DNA of 53,282 nucleotides from Delta-02 sp964513565 (GTDB lineage Bacteria > Desulfobacterota > Syntrophorhabdia > Syntrophorhabdales > Syntrophorhabdaceae). The translations under genes were made by a program, and so were the position numbers. The notes beneath the pieces were generated by a model. That model searched no databases. It was not told the DNA's origin and saw only the letters and a program-made list of their open reading frames with translations. Below are positions 1 through 8,544 of this stretch, piece after piece (position 1 is the stretch's first letter; every line of letters begins with the position of its first letter). The stretch is taken from NCBI GenBank assembly GCA_964513565.1, contig CAZENE010000023.1, positions 1-53,282 of the forward strand, in the 5' to 3' direction.

Positions 1-2
1 TA

Positions 3-96
<94 letters not shown>

Positions 97-542
97 GTAA
101 CGAAAAGAACTTTTTTAGAAGGCGGGCTGCATCCTCTTTGAGGACACCGCCGGTTACTGCAACTTTATGATTGAGGGGCAATTGATTCGCGTCCATAACG
201 GAACCAAACGCTCCGCGATTTTCATCGTAGCATCCGAATACGAGCCGTGCCAGCCGGGCTTCTATAATGGCGCCTGCGCACATCATGCATGGCTCCATGG
301 TCACGAAAAGCGTGCACTCCGTCAGGCGGTAATTCCTGAGCCCCTGCGCCGCACGCTCAATTGCCAGCATTTCGGCATGCGCGTTGGGATTGGTCAATGT
401 ACGCGTCATATTGTGGGCTCGCGCCACTACCGTCCCGTTCCCATCAATGATCAGAGCGCCGACGGGAACTTCGTCCCGGGACCATGCTGCTCGTGCCTCG
501 GCAAGGCATATCTCCATGAATTCTTGATCACGCATGCATCAA

Positions 543-571
543 AGTATACTTATAAAACGGGCGATAGGCAA
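543..571 (-). promoter_or_regulatory. Promoter of tadA
   Basis: On the minus strand TTGCCT (566-571) and TATACT (543-548) are separated by 17 bp. Transcription would start at about 536-537, next to the tadA start codon at 535. Seen by eye only. Confidence 0.6.
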
Positions 572-721
572 TATTTAACGCGAGTCGTCAGTCGTAAGCC
601 GTGAGCTGAAACACTAAATCCGGCAGACCCAAACGATACATGCCCGGGATGACGAAGGAAGAGTGGAAAACTAACTGTGATCTACTGAAGACTCACGATT
701 CACGATCTCTGGGTGTTTTCA

Positions 722-750
722 TTTACAAAGACCATCACGCTTGTTATTAT
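722..750 (+). promoter_or_regulatory. Promoter of ruvCAB
   Basis: TTTACA (722-727), 17-bp spacer, TATTAT (745-750): five of six matches in each hexamer. The expected start site (~757) lies after the alternative TTG start of ruvC at 756 and so supports the ATG at 771. Confidence 0.6.
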
Positions 751-770
751 GATTCTTGAATGGTGCACTC

Positions 771-1256
771 ATGATAATTTTGGGTATCGATCCGGGCCTT
801 GCCAGTACGGGTTTCGGTGCGCTCCGATTCGACCGCAAGACGCCTGCGCTTATAAAATGCGGCACCATCAAAACCTATACGGCAGATTCGATCCCGAACA
901 GGCTGATGCAGATCCACGATGATATCAACCAGATCATCGATCAGGTGGGGCCTGATCTTTTTGCCATTGAAGACGTTTTCTCACTGGTACGCTATCCACG
1001 CGCCGGCATACTGCTCGGCAGCGTTCTTGGCGTTCTCTATGTCGCAGCGCGCGAGAGGGGGCTGCCCGTTCAGGAGATTGCACCGAAGGAGATCAAAAAT
1101 GCACTGGTCGGGTTCGGCAGTGCAGGAAAAAAACAGATCAAGGACGCAGTGGCCAGCACTCTTAAGATCGGCGAAATTTCATCGTTCCATGCCTCGGATG
1201 CACTCGCGGTGGCACTCGCGGTCTACTACCGCAGGGAATACAGGGCGGTGATATGA
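771..1256 (+). CDS. ruvC: Crossover junction endodeoxyribonuclease RuvC
   Basis: Holliday junction resolvase acting with RuvAB in homologous recombination. The 161-residue product opens with the RNase H-fold strand IILGIDPGLASTG carrying the first catalytic Asp; FAIEDVF supplies the catalytic Glu and HASDALAVALA near the C terminus supplies the last Asp. The reading frame could start at a TTG at 756, but the ATG at 771 gives the usual N terminus and lies downstream of the predicted transcription start. It overlaps ruvA by four bases (ATGA), so the two are probably translationally coupled. Confidence 0.96.
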   Translation: MIILGIDPGLASTGFGALRFDRKTPALIKCGTIKTYTADSIPNRLMQIHDDINQIIDQVGPDLFAIEDVFSLVRYPRAGILLGSVLGVLYVAARERGLPVQEIAPKEIKNALVGFGSAGKKQIKDAVASTLKIGEISSFHASDALAVALAVYYRREYRAVI

Positions 1257-1867
1257 TAGCCTACCTCTCGGGGAAACTAAAAGGCATTTACGATGAGCGC
1301 TTGACGCTGCTTGTGGGCGGGATCGGGTATGATGTGCTAATACCGGCTTTTGCGATGACAGAGATCCGCAGGTCAAAAAAGATCGACGATGATCTCGAAC
1401 TTTATATTTCGTTCCATCAGACGGAAAGACAGCCGAAGCCGGTTCTCGTAGGGTTCCGGCACGAACTTGACCGCGAGTTCTTTGAACTTTTCATCATGGT
1501 CGAAGACATCGGCCCGATGGCTGCGATAAAGGCCCTTACAAGGCCGGTTCGCGAAATAGCACGTAGCATCGAGGAAAAGGATGTCAAGTCTCTCCGCAAG
1601 CTTAAAGGGATCGGCGAAAGAAAGGCCGATAAGATCGTAGCTACCCTCAAGGGAAAGGTGGCTAAATACGCTCTTATGCCGGAGACGGCCGCGGCAGCGC
1701 CAGTTGCCGAGGATTTTGTGAAGGATGTGGAGCATGTTCTCACTACCCAACTCGGCCATAAACTTTTGGAGGCGCGTCAGATGATAGAGGACGCCATGAA
1801 GAGGAACCCCCGTATCTCCTCATCGGAAGAATTATTCGAAGAGGTATATAGAGGACAGAAAGAATGA
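1253..1867 (+). CDS. ruvA: Holliday junction branch migration protein RuvA
   Basis: Tetrameric DNA-binding subunit that holds the Holliday junction and recruits RuvB. 204 residues, close to the usual length. It begins MIAYLSGKLKGIYDE, typical of the OB-fold domain I, carries a helix-hairpin-helix around residue 120 (KLKGIGERKADKIV) in domain II, and has a C-terminal domain III of about 50 residues that would contact RuvB. It overlaps ruvC and ruvB by four bases each, giving a tightly coupled ruvCAB operon. Confidence 0.96.
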   Translation: MIAYLSGKLKGIYDERLTLLVGGIGYDVLIPAFAMTEIRRSKKIDDDLELYISFHQTERQPKPVLVGFRHELDREFFELFIMVEDIGPMAAIKALTRPVREIARSIEEKDVKSLRKLKGIGERKADKIVATLKGKVAKYALMPETAAAAPVAEDFVKDVEHVLTTQLGHKLLEARQMIEDAMKRNPRISSSEELFEEVYRGQKE

Positions 1868-2919
1868 TACAGGAAGAAAGCTCCGATATTACGGAATTAT
1901 ATAAGAAAGACGAGACAGCGGGCGATGAATCCGTAATTACCCTGCGACCGAGCCGGATCAAGGAATATGTCGGTCAGGACACGATCGTGGAGACGCTTCA
2001 GATAGCCATCGAAGCAGCTCTGAGACGCGGCGAACCGCTCGAGCATATTCTTTTCAACGGGCCTCCAGGTCTCGGCAAGACTACGCTCGCCCATATCATC
2101 GCAAACGAAATGGGCACCCGCATTGTAACGTCCTCCGGGCCCGCCCTTGAAAAGGGCGGCGACCTCATGGGTCTTTTGACGCATCTCGAGCGGGGCGATA
2201 TATTTTTTATTGACGAGATCCATCGTATTCCGAAGATCGTCGAAGAGTTCCTTTACCCGGCAATGGAGGATTATGCCGTCGATTTTATTTTCGACAAGGG
2301 GATCCATGCCCGGACACACCGTTATCGTCTCGAGCAATTTACCCTTATCGGAGCGACGACGCGCTCGGGGCTTCTATCATCCCCTTTGAGGGAACGGTTT
2401 GGCATCGTCAGGGACCTCGATTTTTACAAGGATGAAGACCTCGTAAGAATAATAAAGCGCTCGGCTGCTATCCTAGGTGTGACTATCGACGATGCCGGCG
2501 CGGTCGAAACCGCGAAACGTGCCCGCGGAACTCCCCGTGTCGCAAACAGGCTTCTCAAGCGTGTCCGTGATTATGCTGAGGTCAGGGCCAACGGGGTGAT
2601 AACAAAGAATGTCACGATAGAAGCGCTGGGTCTCGAAGGGATTGACGATCATGGCCTGAGCGAGACCGACCGGAAACTTCTCACAACGATAATTCTCAAT
2701 TACAAGGGAGGGCCTGTCGGCATCGAGGCACTCGCGGCGACGCTTCAGCTTGAATCGGATGTCCTGATCGAGGTGGTCGAACCCTTCCTTCTTAAGAGCG
2801 GTTTCATTATCCGTACATCCCAGGGAAGAAAAGCCTCCGAAAAGGCCTTTCACCATCTTGATCTGCCGATGAAACCGACTGCGAATACGGGGAGCCTGTT
2901 TGACGGAAATAAGCGTTAA
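1864..2919 (+). CDS. ruvB: Holliday junction ATP-dependent DNA helicase RuvB
   Basis: AAA+ motor that drives branch migration of Holliday junctions. 351 residues. Walker A GPPGLGKTTLA lies near residue 65, Walker B FFIDEIHR near 118, sensor 1 GATTRSG near 162, and the arginine-finger region PLRERFG near 173. A winged-helix DNA-binding domain forms the last ~75 residues. Residues 1-25 are an acidic lead-in. Last gene of the ruvCAB operon, with ATGA overlap to ruvA. Confidence 0.97.
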   Translation: MIQEESSDITELYKKDETAGDESVITLRPSRIKEYVGQDTIVETLQIAIEAALRRGEPLEHILFNGPPGLGKTTLAHIIANEMGTRIVTSSGPALEKGGDLMGLLTHLERGDIFFIDEIHRIPKIVEEFLYPAMEDYAVDFIFDKGIHARTHRYRLEQFTLIGATTRSGLLSSPLRERFGIVRDLDFYKDEDLVRIIKRSAAILGVTIDDAGAVETAKRARGTPRVANRLLKRVRDYAEVRANGVITKNVTIEALGLEGIDDHGLSETDRKLLTTIILNYKGGPVGIEALAATLQLESDVLIEVVEPFLLKSGFIIRTSQGRKASEKAFHHLDLPMKPTANTGSLFDGNKR

Positions 2920-2920
2920 T

Positions 2921-3250
2921 CGAAAACGTAAATGGTAAAACGTAAAACGTAAGAAACAAAAAACACTTTACGATTCACGTTTTACGATCCAAAGTCATTC
3001 ATTCCAGTTCCTGCCTTATACATTGCCGTCATCCGGGCGCTTGACGCCGGGATCGAAGGTATGTTTTTTTCTTCTGTATTTAATATTGTGAACAATTGGA
3101 AAGCTGTATTTATATTTAACGGGAAGACTATGGCTCTTCAACTATTGAGTCTATAGTTGTAAACGCTTTTCTTGGCTAGTGCACTCCATACGATTTACGA
3201 TTTTTACGTTTTATGATTTGCCTTTTATGATTCAGGCTCTCACGCCTTAT
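2921..3250. repeat. Intergenic region with AACGTAR heptad hairpin and related repeats
   Basis: The 411-base gap between ruvB and purA holds no credible gene. At 2935-2985 GTAAAACGT (2935-2943) pairs with ACGTTTTAC (2977-2985), and the adjoining CGTAA/TTACG extends the stem after an internal mismatch. Around 3188-3230 several copies of ACGATTT/ACGTTTTA recur. At about 3027-3058 a GTCATCCGGGCGC/GCCGGGATC element resembles short elements seen near 640, 15800 and 19150. Confidence 0.6.
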
Positions 3251-3330
3251 TGTCCTCTATTTATCTTGATTTTACCCCCGTTGTAGGATAAAAAAATATG
3301 TTTCATACAATGAAATATCAGGAGAAAGAG

Positions 3331-4620
3331 ATGGCCAATGTGGGAGTTGTCGGGGTTCAGTGGGGCGATGAGGGCAAAGGGAAAATTATAGATTACTTGA
3401 GCAACCAGGCCGATATCATCGTTCGTTTCCAGGGCGGTGCGAATGCCGGCCACACCATTGTGATCGGCGACAAGAAAGTGATCCTTCATCTTATCCCGTC
3501 GGGAATACTTCGCGACAATACATATTGCATTATCGGCAACGGTGTTGTCATGGACCCCGAGGTCCTCGAGAAAGAAATTGAGGAATTAAAGGCGCTCGGG
3601 TATCTCAAGGACGAGAAACGCCTTATGATAAGCGGACTCACCCACGTTATCATGCCATACCATAAGAAACTCGATGCGCTGAAAGAATCCAAAGCGGCTA
3701 AAAAGATAGGGACCACCGGACGCGGGATCGGGCCGGCTTACGAGGACAGGGTCAGCAGACTGGGTATAAGGGTTATCGACTGCATAGACAGGAAAGTCTT
3801 TCGTGAAAAATTGAAAGCAAACCTGGAGATAAAGAATTTCCTCATTCGCCGTTACTATAAAGACGAACCTGTTATGATGCGCGATGTGTTGAAGAAATTT
3901 GAACCCTATCGGAAAATGTTCAAGAAGCATGTGGCTGATTCGACGTCATTTCTTCTCAAGGCGATCCAAAAAAAGAAGAAGATCCTCTTTGAAGGCGCGC
4001 AGGGCACTTTTCTCGATATAGACCATGGGACGTATCCCTACGTGACCTCGTCAAACACCATCGCGGGGAATATCTCATCCGGGTCCGGAGTGCCATCGAG
4101 TGCGGTGAATTATGTACTCGGAATATGCAAGGCATACACCACCCGTGTCGGCGAAGGCCCTTTTCCGACCGAGCTTCACGGCCCCGAAGGGGAGCTTATG
4201 CGCAAGGTTGGGGACGAGTACGGTGCGACAACCGGCAGGCCGCGGCGCTGCGGCTGGTTTGATGCCGTGCTTGTAAAGCGGTCCGTGAAGCTCAACGGGA
4301 TAGGCGGCCTGTCGCTCATGAAGCTTGACGTCCTGGATTCGTTCGAAAAGATCAAGATATGCACCGGGTATAAGATCGGCAAACGTATTTACAGTGAACC
4401 GCCGATGGCGCTCGAAGATTTCTACCGAATCGAGCCGCAATACGAAGAAATGGAAGGCTGGAGCACCCCGCTCAAAGACATCCGGAAATTTGAGGACCTG
4501 CCGGAGAATGCCAGGAAATATGTCAGGCGGATCGAGGAATTGGTCGGCAGTCCCGCCGCAATTATATCTACGGGGCCCGACAGGGACAGCACCATAATTC
4601 TCAAGAACCCTTTTGAATGA
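3331..4620 (+). CDS. purA: Adenylosuccinate synthetase
   Basis: Catalyses GTP-dependent ligation of IMP and aspartate, the first committed step of AMP synthesis. 429 residues from the ATG at 3331, which has AGGAG eight bases upstream; an ATG at 3298 is in frame but lacks a ribosome site. Signatures: GTP/IMP-binding GVQWGDEGKGKI at the N terminus with catalytic Asp, GGANAGHT with catalytic His, FEGAQGTFLDIDHGTYPYVT, and TTGRPRRCGWFD. A weak TTGATT-17-TAAAAA pair at 3266-3294 could be its promoter. Stands alone between ruvB and the muramidase. Confidence 0.97.
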   Translation: MANVGVVGVQWGDEGKGKIIDYLSNQADIIVRFQGGANAGHTIVIGDKKVILHLIPSGILRDNTYCIIGNGVVMDPEVLEKEIEELKALGYLKDEKRLMISGLTHVIMPYHKKLDALKESKAAKKIGTTGRGIGPAYEDRVSRLGIRVIDCIDRKVFREKLKANLEIKNFLIRRYYKDEPVMMRDVLKKFEPYRKMFKKHVADSTSFLLKAIQKKKKILFEGAQGTFLDIDHGTYPYVTSSNTIAGNISSGSGVPSSAVNYVLGICKAYTTRVGEGPFPTELHGPEGELMRKVGDEYGATTGRPRRCGWFDAVLVKRSVKLNGIGGLSLMKLDVLDSFEKIKICTGYKIGKRIYSEPPMALEDFYRIEPQYEEMEGWSTPLKDIRKFEDLPENARKYVRRIEELVGSPAAIISTGPDRDSTIILKNPFE

Positions 4621-4737
4621 TGACGGGCGTCAGAATTCCGACACTGTAGATAGTTCCCCATAGTCCCGGTCGCAACCCGGTCTTCGTAAGGCCTTCATAA
4701 ACAAGCAATGGCATGAATATTGCGTGTCAGCCATGTT

Positions 4738-5421
4738 ATGGCCGATATCGATACAATCCAAACCGCAATGTATCAGTACATGCAAGGCGTGCGAAAAAAG
4801 CCGGAAAATTTCATCGTCAATCCCCAGACATCCGGTTTTCAGGAATCTCTCATACGGCTGGTAAATGAACGGTCTGTCCAGATCGACGTTGTTCAGCCGC
4901 CGGTTAAGGTCGGACAGCCGCAAGTGACCGACCAGGGCGCCCGTTTCCGGAAGTGCCTGGATTTCGTCCTCCAGAAAGAAGGGGACAAACTCGTCACGCA
5001 AGACGGCGAAAGGGGTTCGTCCCGATACGGTATCCTGCAATCGACAGCTCGCGCTTTCGGTTATCATGGCAATATCAAGAATATTACGCGGGACCAGGTA
5101 GAGGCGATCTATCGAAAGATCTGGGATAGGTCAGGGGCAGGCTCCCTGCCTTATCCCCTATGTGTCGTGCACTTTGACACCTATGTCAACAGTCCCGCTG
5201 CAGCCCGGAGGATCCTGCAGAGATCGGGCGGCGATATAGAAAGTTATCTGAATATGCGGGAGCGGCGTTATATCAGGCTGGCGGTGGGTAAACCCCAGGT
5301 CTACGCAAAATATCTCAAAGGGTGGCAGAACAGGATAGACAGTCTCAGGACCGTCGTGGCGCAGTACGGAAAAAATACCATGTATGCACATGCGAGGGGC
5401 GTTTCTCCGGATAAGGTTTGA
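4738..5421 (+). CDS. GH108-like muramidase / peptidoglycan hydrolase
   Basis: Likely cleaves peptidoglycan glycan strands. From about residue 70 the protein has the layout of phage-type GH108 N-acetylmuramidases: FVLQKEGDK with the expected catalytic Glu (about residue 81), SSRYGILQSTARAF, the ITRDQVEAIYRKIWD helix, then VHFDTYVNSPAAARRILQ and a C-terminal peptidoglycan-binding-like helical segment. The usual EGG motif is EGD here. The first ~60 residues are unrelated and low in recognisable motifs. No signal peptide is visible, so export would need a holin-like or other route. Start is uncertain: ATG 4738 or TTG 4720; neither has a strong ribosome site. There are no phage genes nearby, so this looks like a domesticated gene. 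Confidence 0.75.
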   Translation: MADIDTIQTAMYQYMQGVRKKPENFIVNPQTSGFQESLIRLVNERSVQIDVVQPPVKVGQPQVTDQGARFRKCLDFVLQKEGDKLVTQDGERGSSRYGILQSTARAFGYHGNIKNITRDQVEAIYRKIWDRSGAGSLPYPLCVVHFDTYVNSPAAARRILQRSGGDIESYLNMRERRYIRLAVGKPQVYAKYLKGWQNRIDSLRTVVAQYGKNTMYAHARGVSPDKV

Positions 5422-5495
5422 TGCCATGAGAGCAAACCATGCGGGCCTTTTAAGGCGCCGACCGATGGATATAAGAGCTTAACCATTAAAATCAG

Positions 5496-5525
5496 TTGAC
5501 TTTGGCGCATTTTTCGGGTTTTAAT
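5496..5525 (+). promoter_or_regulatory. Promoter of rpsU-rpoD operon
   Basis: TTGACT (5496-5501), 18-bp spacer, TTTAAT (5520-5525), about 40 bp ahead of the strong ribosome site GGAGGGAGGG of rpsU. Confidence 0.55.
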
Positions 5526-5568
5526 AAGGAGCTTAATTTAACGGATCTATGGAGGGAGGGAAGAATGG

Positions 5569-5778
5569 ATGCCAGCAGTTATTATCAGAGAAGGTGAATC
5601 CTTCGAGAGTGCCCTCAAAAGGTTTAAAAAACAGTGTGAAAAAACCGGGATTCTCTCCGAGATCAAAAAAAGAGAACACTACGAAAAACCTAGCGTAAAG
5701 AGAAAGAAGAAAATTCTCGCTGCGAAGAAGAGAGCTCTCAAGAAACTCAAAAGAACCATGGATAAAGGTCTTTACTAG
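5569..5778 (+). CDS. rpsU: 30S ribosomal protein bS21
   Basis: Small basic ribosomal protein needed for initiation complex formation. 69 residues, beginning PAVIIREGESFESALKRFKKQ as in the family, followed by a Lys/Arg-rich tail (residues 45-65). The ATG at 5569 follows GGAGGGAGGG; an out-of-frame ATG lies at 5565. First gene of the macromolecular synthesis operon; yqeY starts 6 bases after its stop. Confidence 0.97.
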   Translation: MPAVIIREGESFESALKRFKKQCEKTGILSEIKKREHYEKPSVKRKKKILAAKKRALKKLKRTMDKGLY

Positions 5779-5784
5779 GAATAG

Positions 5785-6231
5785 ATGGACTATCGATCCA
5801 CAATTGAAAATGGTTTGAAAGAGGCTTTAAAGAAAAGGGACACCATCAGGGTGTCCGTTTTGAGGATGCTTCTCACAGCAATCAAGAACAAGGAAGTAGA
5901 GAAGATCAGGCCTCTGACAGATGAGGAGTTCTTTGCACTGATCAAGACATCGATCAAACAGCATAATGAGTCCATCGAAAGCTTCAAAAAAGGTCAGCGC
6001 CACGAATTAGCCGAAAAAGAAGAGAAAGAGCTGGAAATCCTCAAGGAGTTCCAGCCTTCTCAATTAACCGAGGACGAGATAGCAGGGGAGATAGAGGATG
6101 CTGTAACGACTGTCGGCGCGAAAGACAGGAAGGAAATGGGGAAGGTCATCAAACTCGTTATGGACAAATTCCCCGGGAGGATTGACGGAAAATTGTTAAG
6201 TGCAATGGTGCTTAAAAGACTCTCATCGTGA
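5785..6231 (+). CDS. yqeY: YqeY / GatB-tail domain protein
   Basis: 148 residues matching the GatB/YqeY family, the helical domain also found at the end of amidotransferase subunit GatB; it is thought to bind tRNA but its cellular role is unsettled. Characteristic motifs are VSVLRMLLTAIKNKEVEK near residue 25, EFQPSQLTEDEI near residue 95 and KDRKEMGKVIKLVM near residue 115. Encoded between rpsU and mutS2, a common place for this family. Confidence 0.93.
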   Translation: MDYRSTIENGLKEALKKRDTIRVSVLRMLLTAIKNKEVEKIRPLTDEEFFALIKTSIKQHNESIESFKKGQRHELAEKEEKELEILKEFQPSQLTEDEIAGEIEDAVTTVGAKDRKEMGKVIKLVMDKFPGRIDGKLLSAMVLKRLSS

Positions 6232-6252
6232 CGATGGCAGTCGAAAGCCCGT

Positions 6253-8544
6253 ATGATCGATAAGACTTTATCATATCTTGATTATCTCAAACTCCGCGAC
6301 GTTATTTTTAAATTTTCTCAAACGCCTTTTTCCCGCGATGAACTCCTTGGGCTCCGCCCACTCGATAACTTCGAGGAGATAAGCCTGCGCCATGACAGGA
6401 TCGAAGCAGTCATGGATATCGTCAAATGGGACGGCAGGATACCTTTTGGCGATGTTCCCGATGTCAGGCCGGCCATTCAGAGGATAGGGATCAGGGATTC
6501 CGTCCTAGAACCTTCCGAATTCCTTACGCTTACCAATTTTATACGGTGCTGTGCAGATGCGGCATCCTTCCTCGCCCGGGCCTTCAAAAAAGGGGCATAT
6601 GTTGAGGATGCCATAGCGGGGCTCGACAAGCTCTCCGCTCTGAACCGGAAGATCACCCGGTCTATAAACATCGAGGGATACCTTGAGGACAGCGCATCCT
6701 ATGATCTGTCCCGCATACGGTCCGAGCTTTTTATAAACAGGGAGAGGATCAAGAAGCAGCTCGACAGGATAATGGGCCGTGAATCGGTAAGGCCGATTAT
6801 ACAGGACGACTACATTTCCTTAAGGAATAACAGGTATGTTATTCCTTTGAAGCCCAACTTCAATGAGGCGATCCAGGGTATTGTCCACGATTATTCACAT
6901 TCCCTCAAGACGTCCTTCGTGGAGCCGGTAGAGTGCGTTGAACTGAATAACAGCATCAATATACTTATCAATGAGGAAAAGGAGGAAGAAAAAAGGCTCC
7001 TCCATGAATTAACGGATTTTACGCGGGGTTTCCGGGACGAACTCTTACGGAACATAGAGATCCTCGGAGAGCTTGATTTTTACCATGCTATCGCCCTTTT
7101 TTGCCACGAATTCAAATGCGTAAGGCCCGATGTCACGATAAAAGGCGGAATAGAGATAAAAAAAGCGGTCAATCCGTTCATATCCTTATCCAAAAAGGAC
7201 GATGCGGTGCCGATCGACATCATGATGAAGGAAAATCAAAAGGTCATGATCATAAGCGGACCGAACGCAGGGGGTAAGACAGCCGCTCTCAAAACGATAG
7301 GTCTTTTGTCCCTTATGGCAAAAACGGGCCTCTTTATCCCCGCGGCCGAAAGACCGGTCATCCCGTATCTTTCCAACATATTTGCGCTTATCGGGGATGA
7401 GCAGGATATCTCGATGGAACTCAGCAGTTTCACCGCACACATGCTATCCATAAAAGATCTTTACCTGCAGGCGCGCGGTGATGAACTGGTGCTCATTGAC
7501 GAGATAGGGGGCAATACGGAGCCGCAGGAGGCCTCCGCCCTGGCCATGGGCGTGATGGACGCTTTCGTCGAGAAAGGGTGCCGCATGGTTGTAACCACAC
7601 ACCTTAACCTCATCAAGGCGTATGGATACATAAAAACTTTCGCGCTGAATGTCTCTACCTCGTTCGATTCCGGGAATATGAAGCCGTTATACCAGCTTGT
7701 CTACGGCACAGCGGGATATTCGAATGCGATCAACGTAGCGAAAAAGATCGAGGTGCCGCAGGCCATCATCGAGAAAAGCTATACATATTTCAATGAGCAG
7801 GAATTCATGCTCAATGACCTTATCACGAGCCTGGAGAAGGAAAAGGCGAGGGCGCAGGAGGAGCGTATCGCACTCTTGCGGGCAAAGGAAGAGGCGCGTG
7901 AAAGGCTGAAGGTTATCCGGGAAAATAAGGAAGAATATTTGAGGAAGTGGGAAGAAAAATGCCAGGAAAAGCTGCTTCAGCTGGACGTTGAGATAGAATC
8001 CATAAAAAAAGATGTTGCAAAAAAAGAAAGAACGTCTATAACAAGAAGTAAGGAACGAATTCGTTCCCTGAAAGAAAAGATTGGGGGCCCGGCTAAAGAG
8101 GCCAAGGAGGACATCCGAATAGGCGATTACGTTCTGGTGAAGACCCTCGGAAGCAAAGGATATGTCGTTGATATCGACAGAGAGGGTAATGTTTTCGAAG
8201 TGGCCATCGGAAACGTAAGGACAAAGCTGAAACGGATGTTCATTGCGAAGGCGATAGAAGGCCCGAAACGGGTATCGAAAGACACAGCCCAAATAACTGT
8301 GCAGCCCATTGGAGCGCCTGAGCTCAACATTGTCGGTTTGCGTGTTGATGAGGCAATGAAAAGGCTCGATACATTCATCGATCGTGCGGTGGTGCAGGGA
8401 GTGCCTCAGGTGAGGGTGGTCCACGGTGTGGGAACAGGAAGGCTTATGCAGGCGGTGCGGGAAAGGCTTTCCGCTACGCCGTATATACGGGCGTTTCATG
8501 TGGATGAACGCAATACAGGAGTGACGATCGTGGAGTTTACATGA
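6253..8544 (+). CDS. mutS2: Endonuclease MutS2
   Basis: MutS-family ATPase with an Smr nuclease domain, implicated in suppressing recombination and in ribosome rescue in other bacteria. 763 residues: N-terminal clamp/lever helices (1-300), ATPase with Walker A GPNAGGKTAALK near residue 337, a long coiled coil (about 510-610, Lys/Glu rich), a beta-rich segment DYVLVKTLGSKGYVV, and a C-terminal Smr domain with LRVDEAMKRLDTFID and HGVGTGRL. The usual DELGAGTDP of the Walker B region reads DEIGGNTEP here, a divergent form. It overlaps dnaG by four bases (ATGA), so it is an integral member of the rpsU-rpoD operon. Confidence 0.95.
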   Translation: MIDKTLSYLDYLKLRDVIFKFSQTPFSRDELLGLRPLDNFEEISLRHDRIEAVMDIVKWDGRIPFGDVPDVRPAIQRIGIRDSVLEPSEFLTLTNFIRCCADAASFLARAFKKGAYVEDAIAGLDKLSALNRKITRSINIEGYLEDSASYDLSRIRSELFINRERIKKQLDRIMGRESVRPIIQDDYISLRNNRYVIPLKPNFNEAIQGIVHDYSHSLKTSFVEPVECVELNNSINILINEEKEEEKRLLHELTDFTRGFRDELLRNIEILGELDFYHAIALFCHEFKCVRPDVTIKGGIEIKKAVNPFISLSKKDDAVPIDIMMKENQKVMIISGPNAGGKTAALKTIGLLSLMAKTGLFIPAAERPVIPYLSNIFALIGDEQDISMELSSFTAHMLSIKDLYLQARGDELVLIDEIGGNTEPQEASALAMGVMDAFVEKGCRMVVTTHLNLIKAYGYIKTFALNVSTSFDSGNMKPLYQLVYGTAGYSNAINVAKKIEVPQAIIEKSYTYFNEQEFMLNDLITSLEKEKARAQEERIALLRAKEEARERLKVIRENKEEYLRKWEEKCQEKLLQLDVEIESIKKDVAKKERTSITRSKERIRSLKEKIGGPAKEAKEDIRIGDYVLVKTLGSKGYVVDIDREGNVFEVAIGNVRTKLKRMFIAKAIEGPKRVSKDTAQITVQPIGAPELNIVGLRVDEAMKRLDTFIDRAVVQGVPQVRVVHGVGTGRLMQAVRERLSATPYIRAFHVDERNTGVTIVEFT

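Noticed and set aside
167..604. Plus-strand 145-codon open frame over tadA
   Set aside because: It is antisense to the well-supported tadA gene, lacks a ribosome site and shows no family motif.
7687..8499. Minus-strand 270-codon frame within mutS2
   Set aside because: Antisense to a coiled-coil and Smr region; composition is not gene-like and it has no ribosome site.
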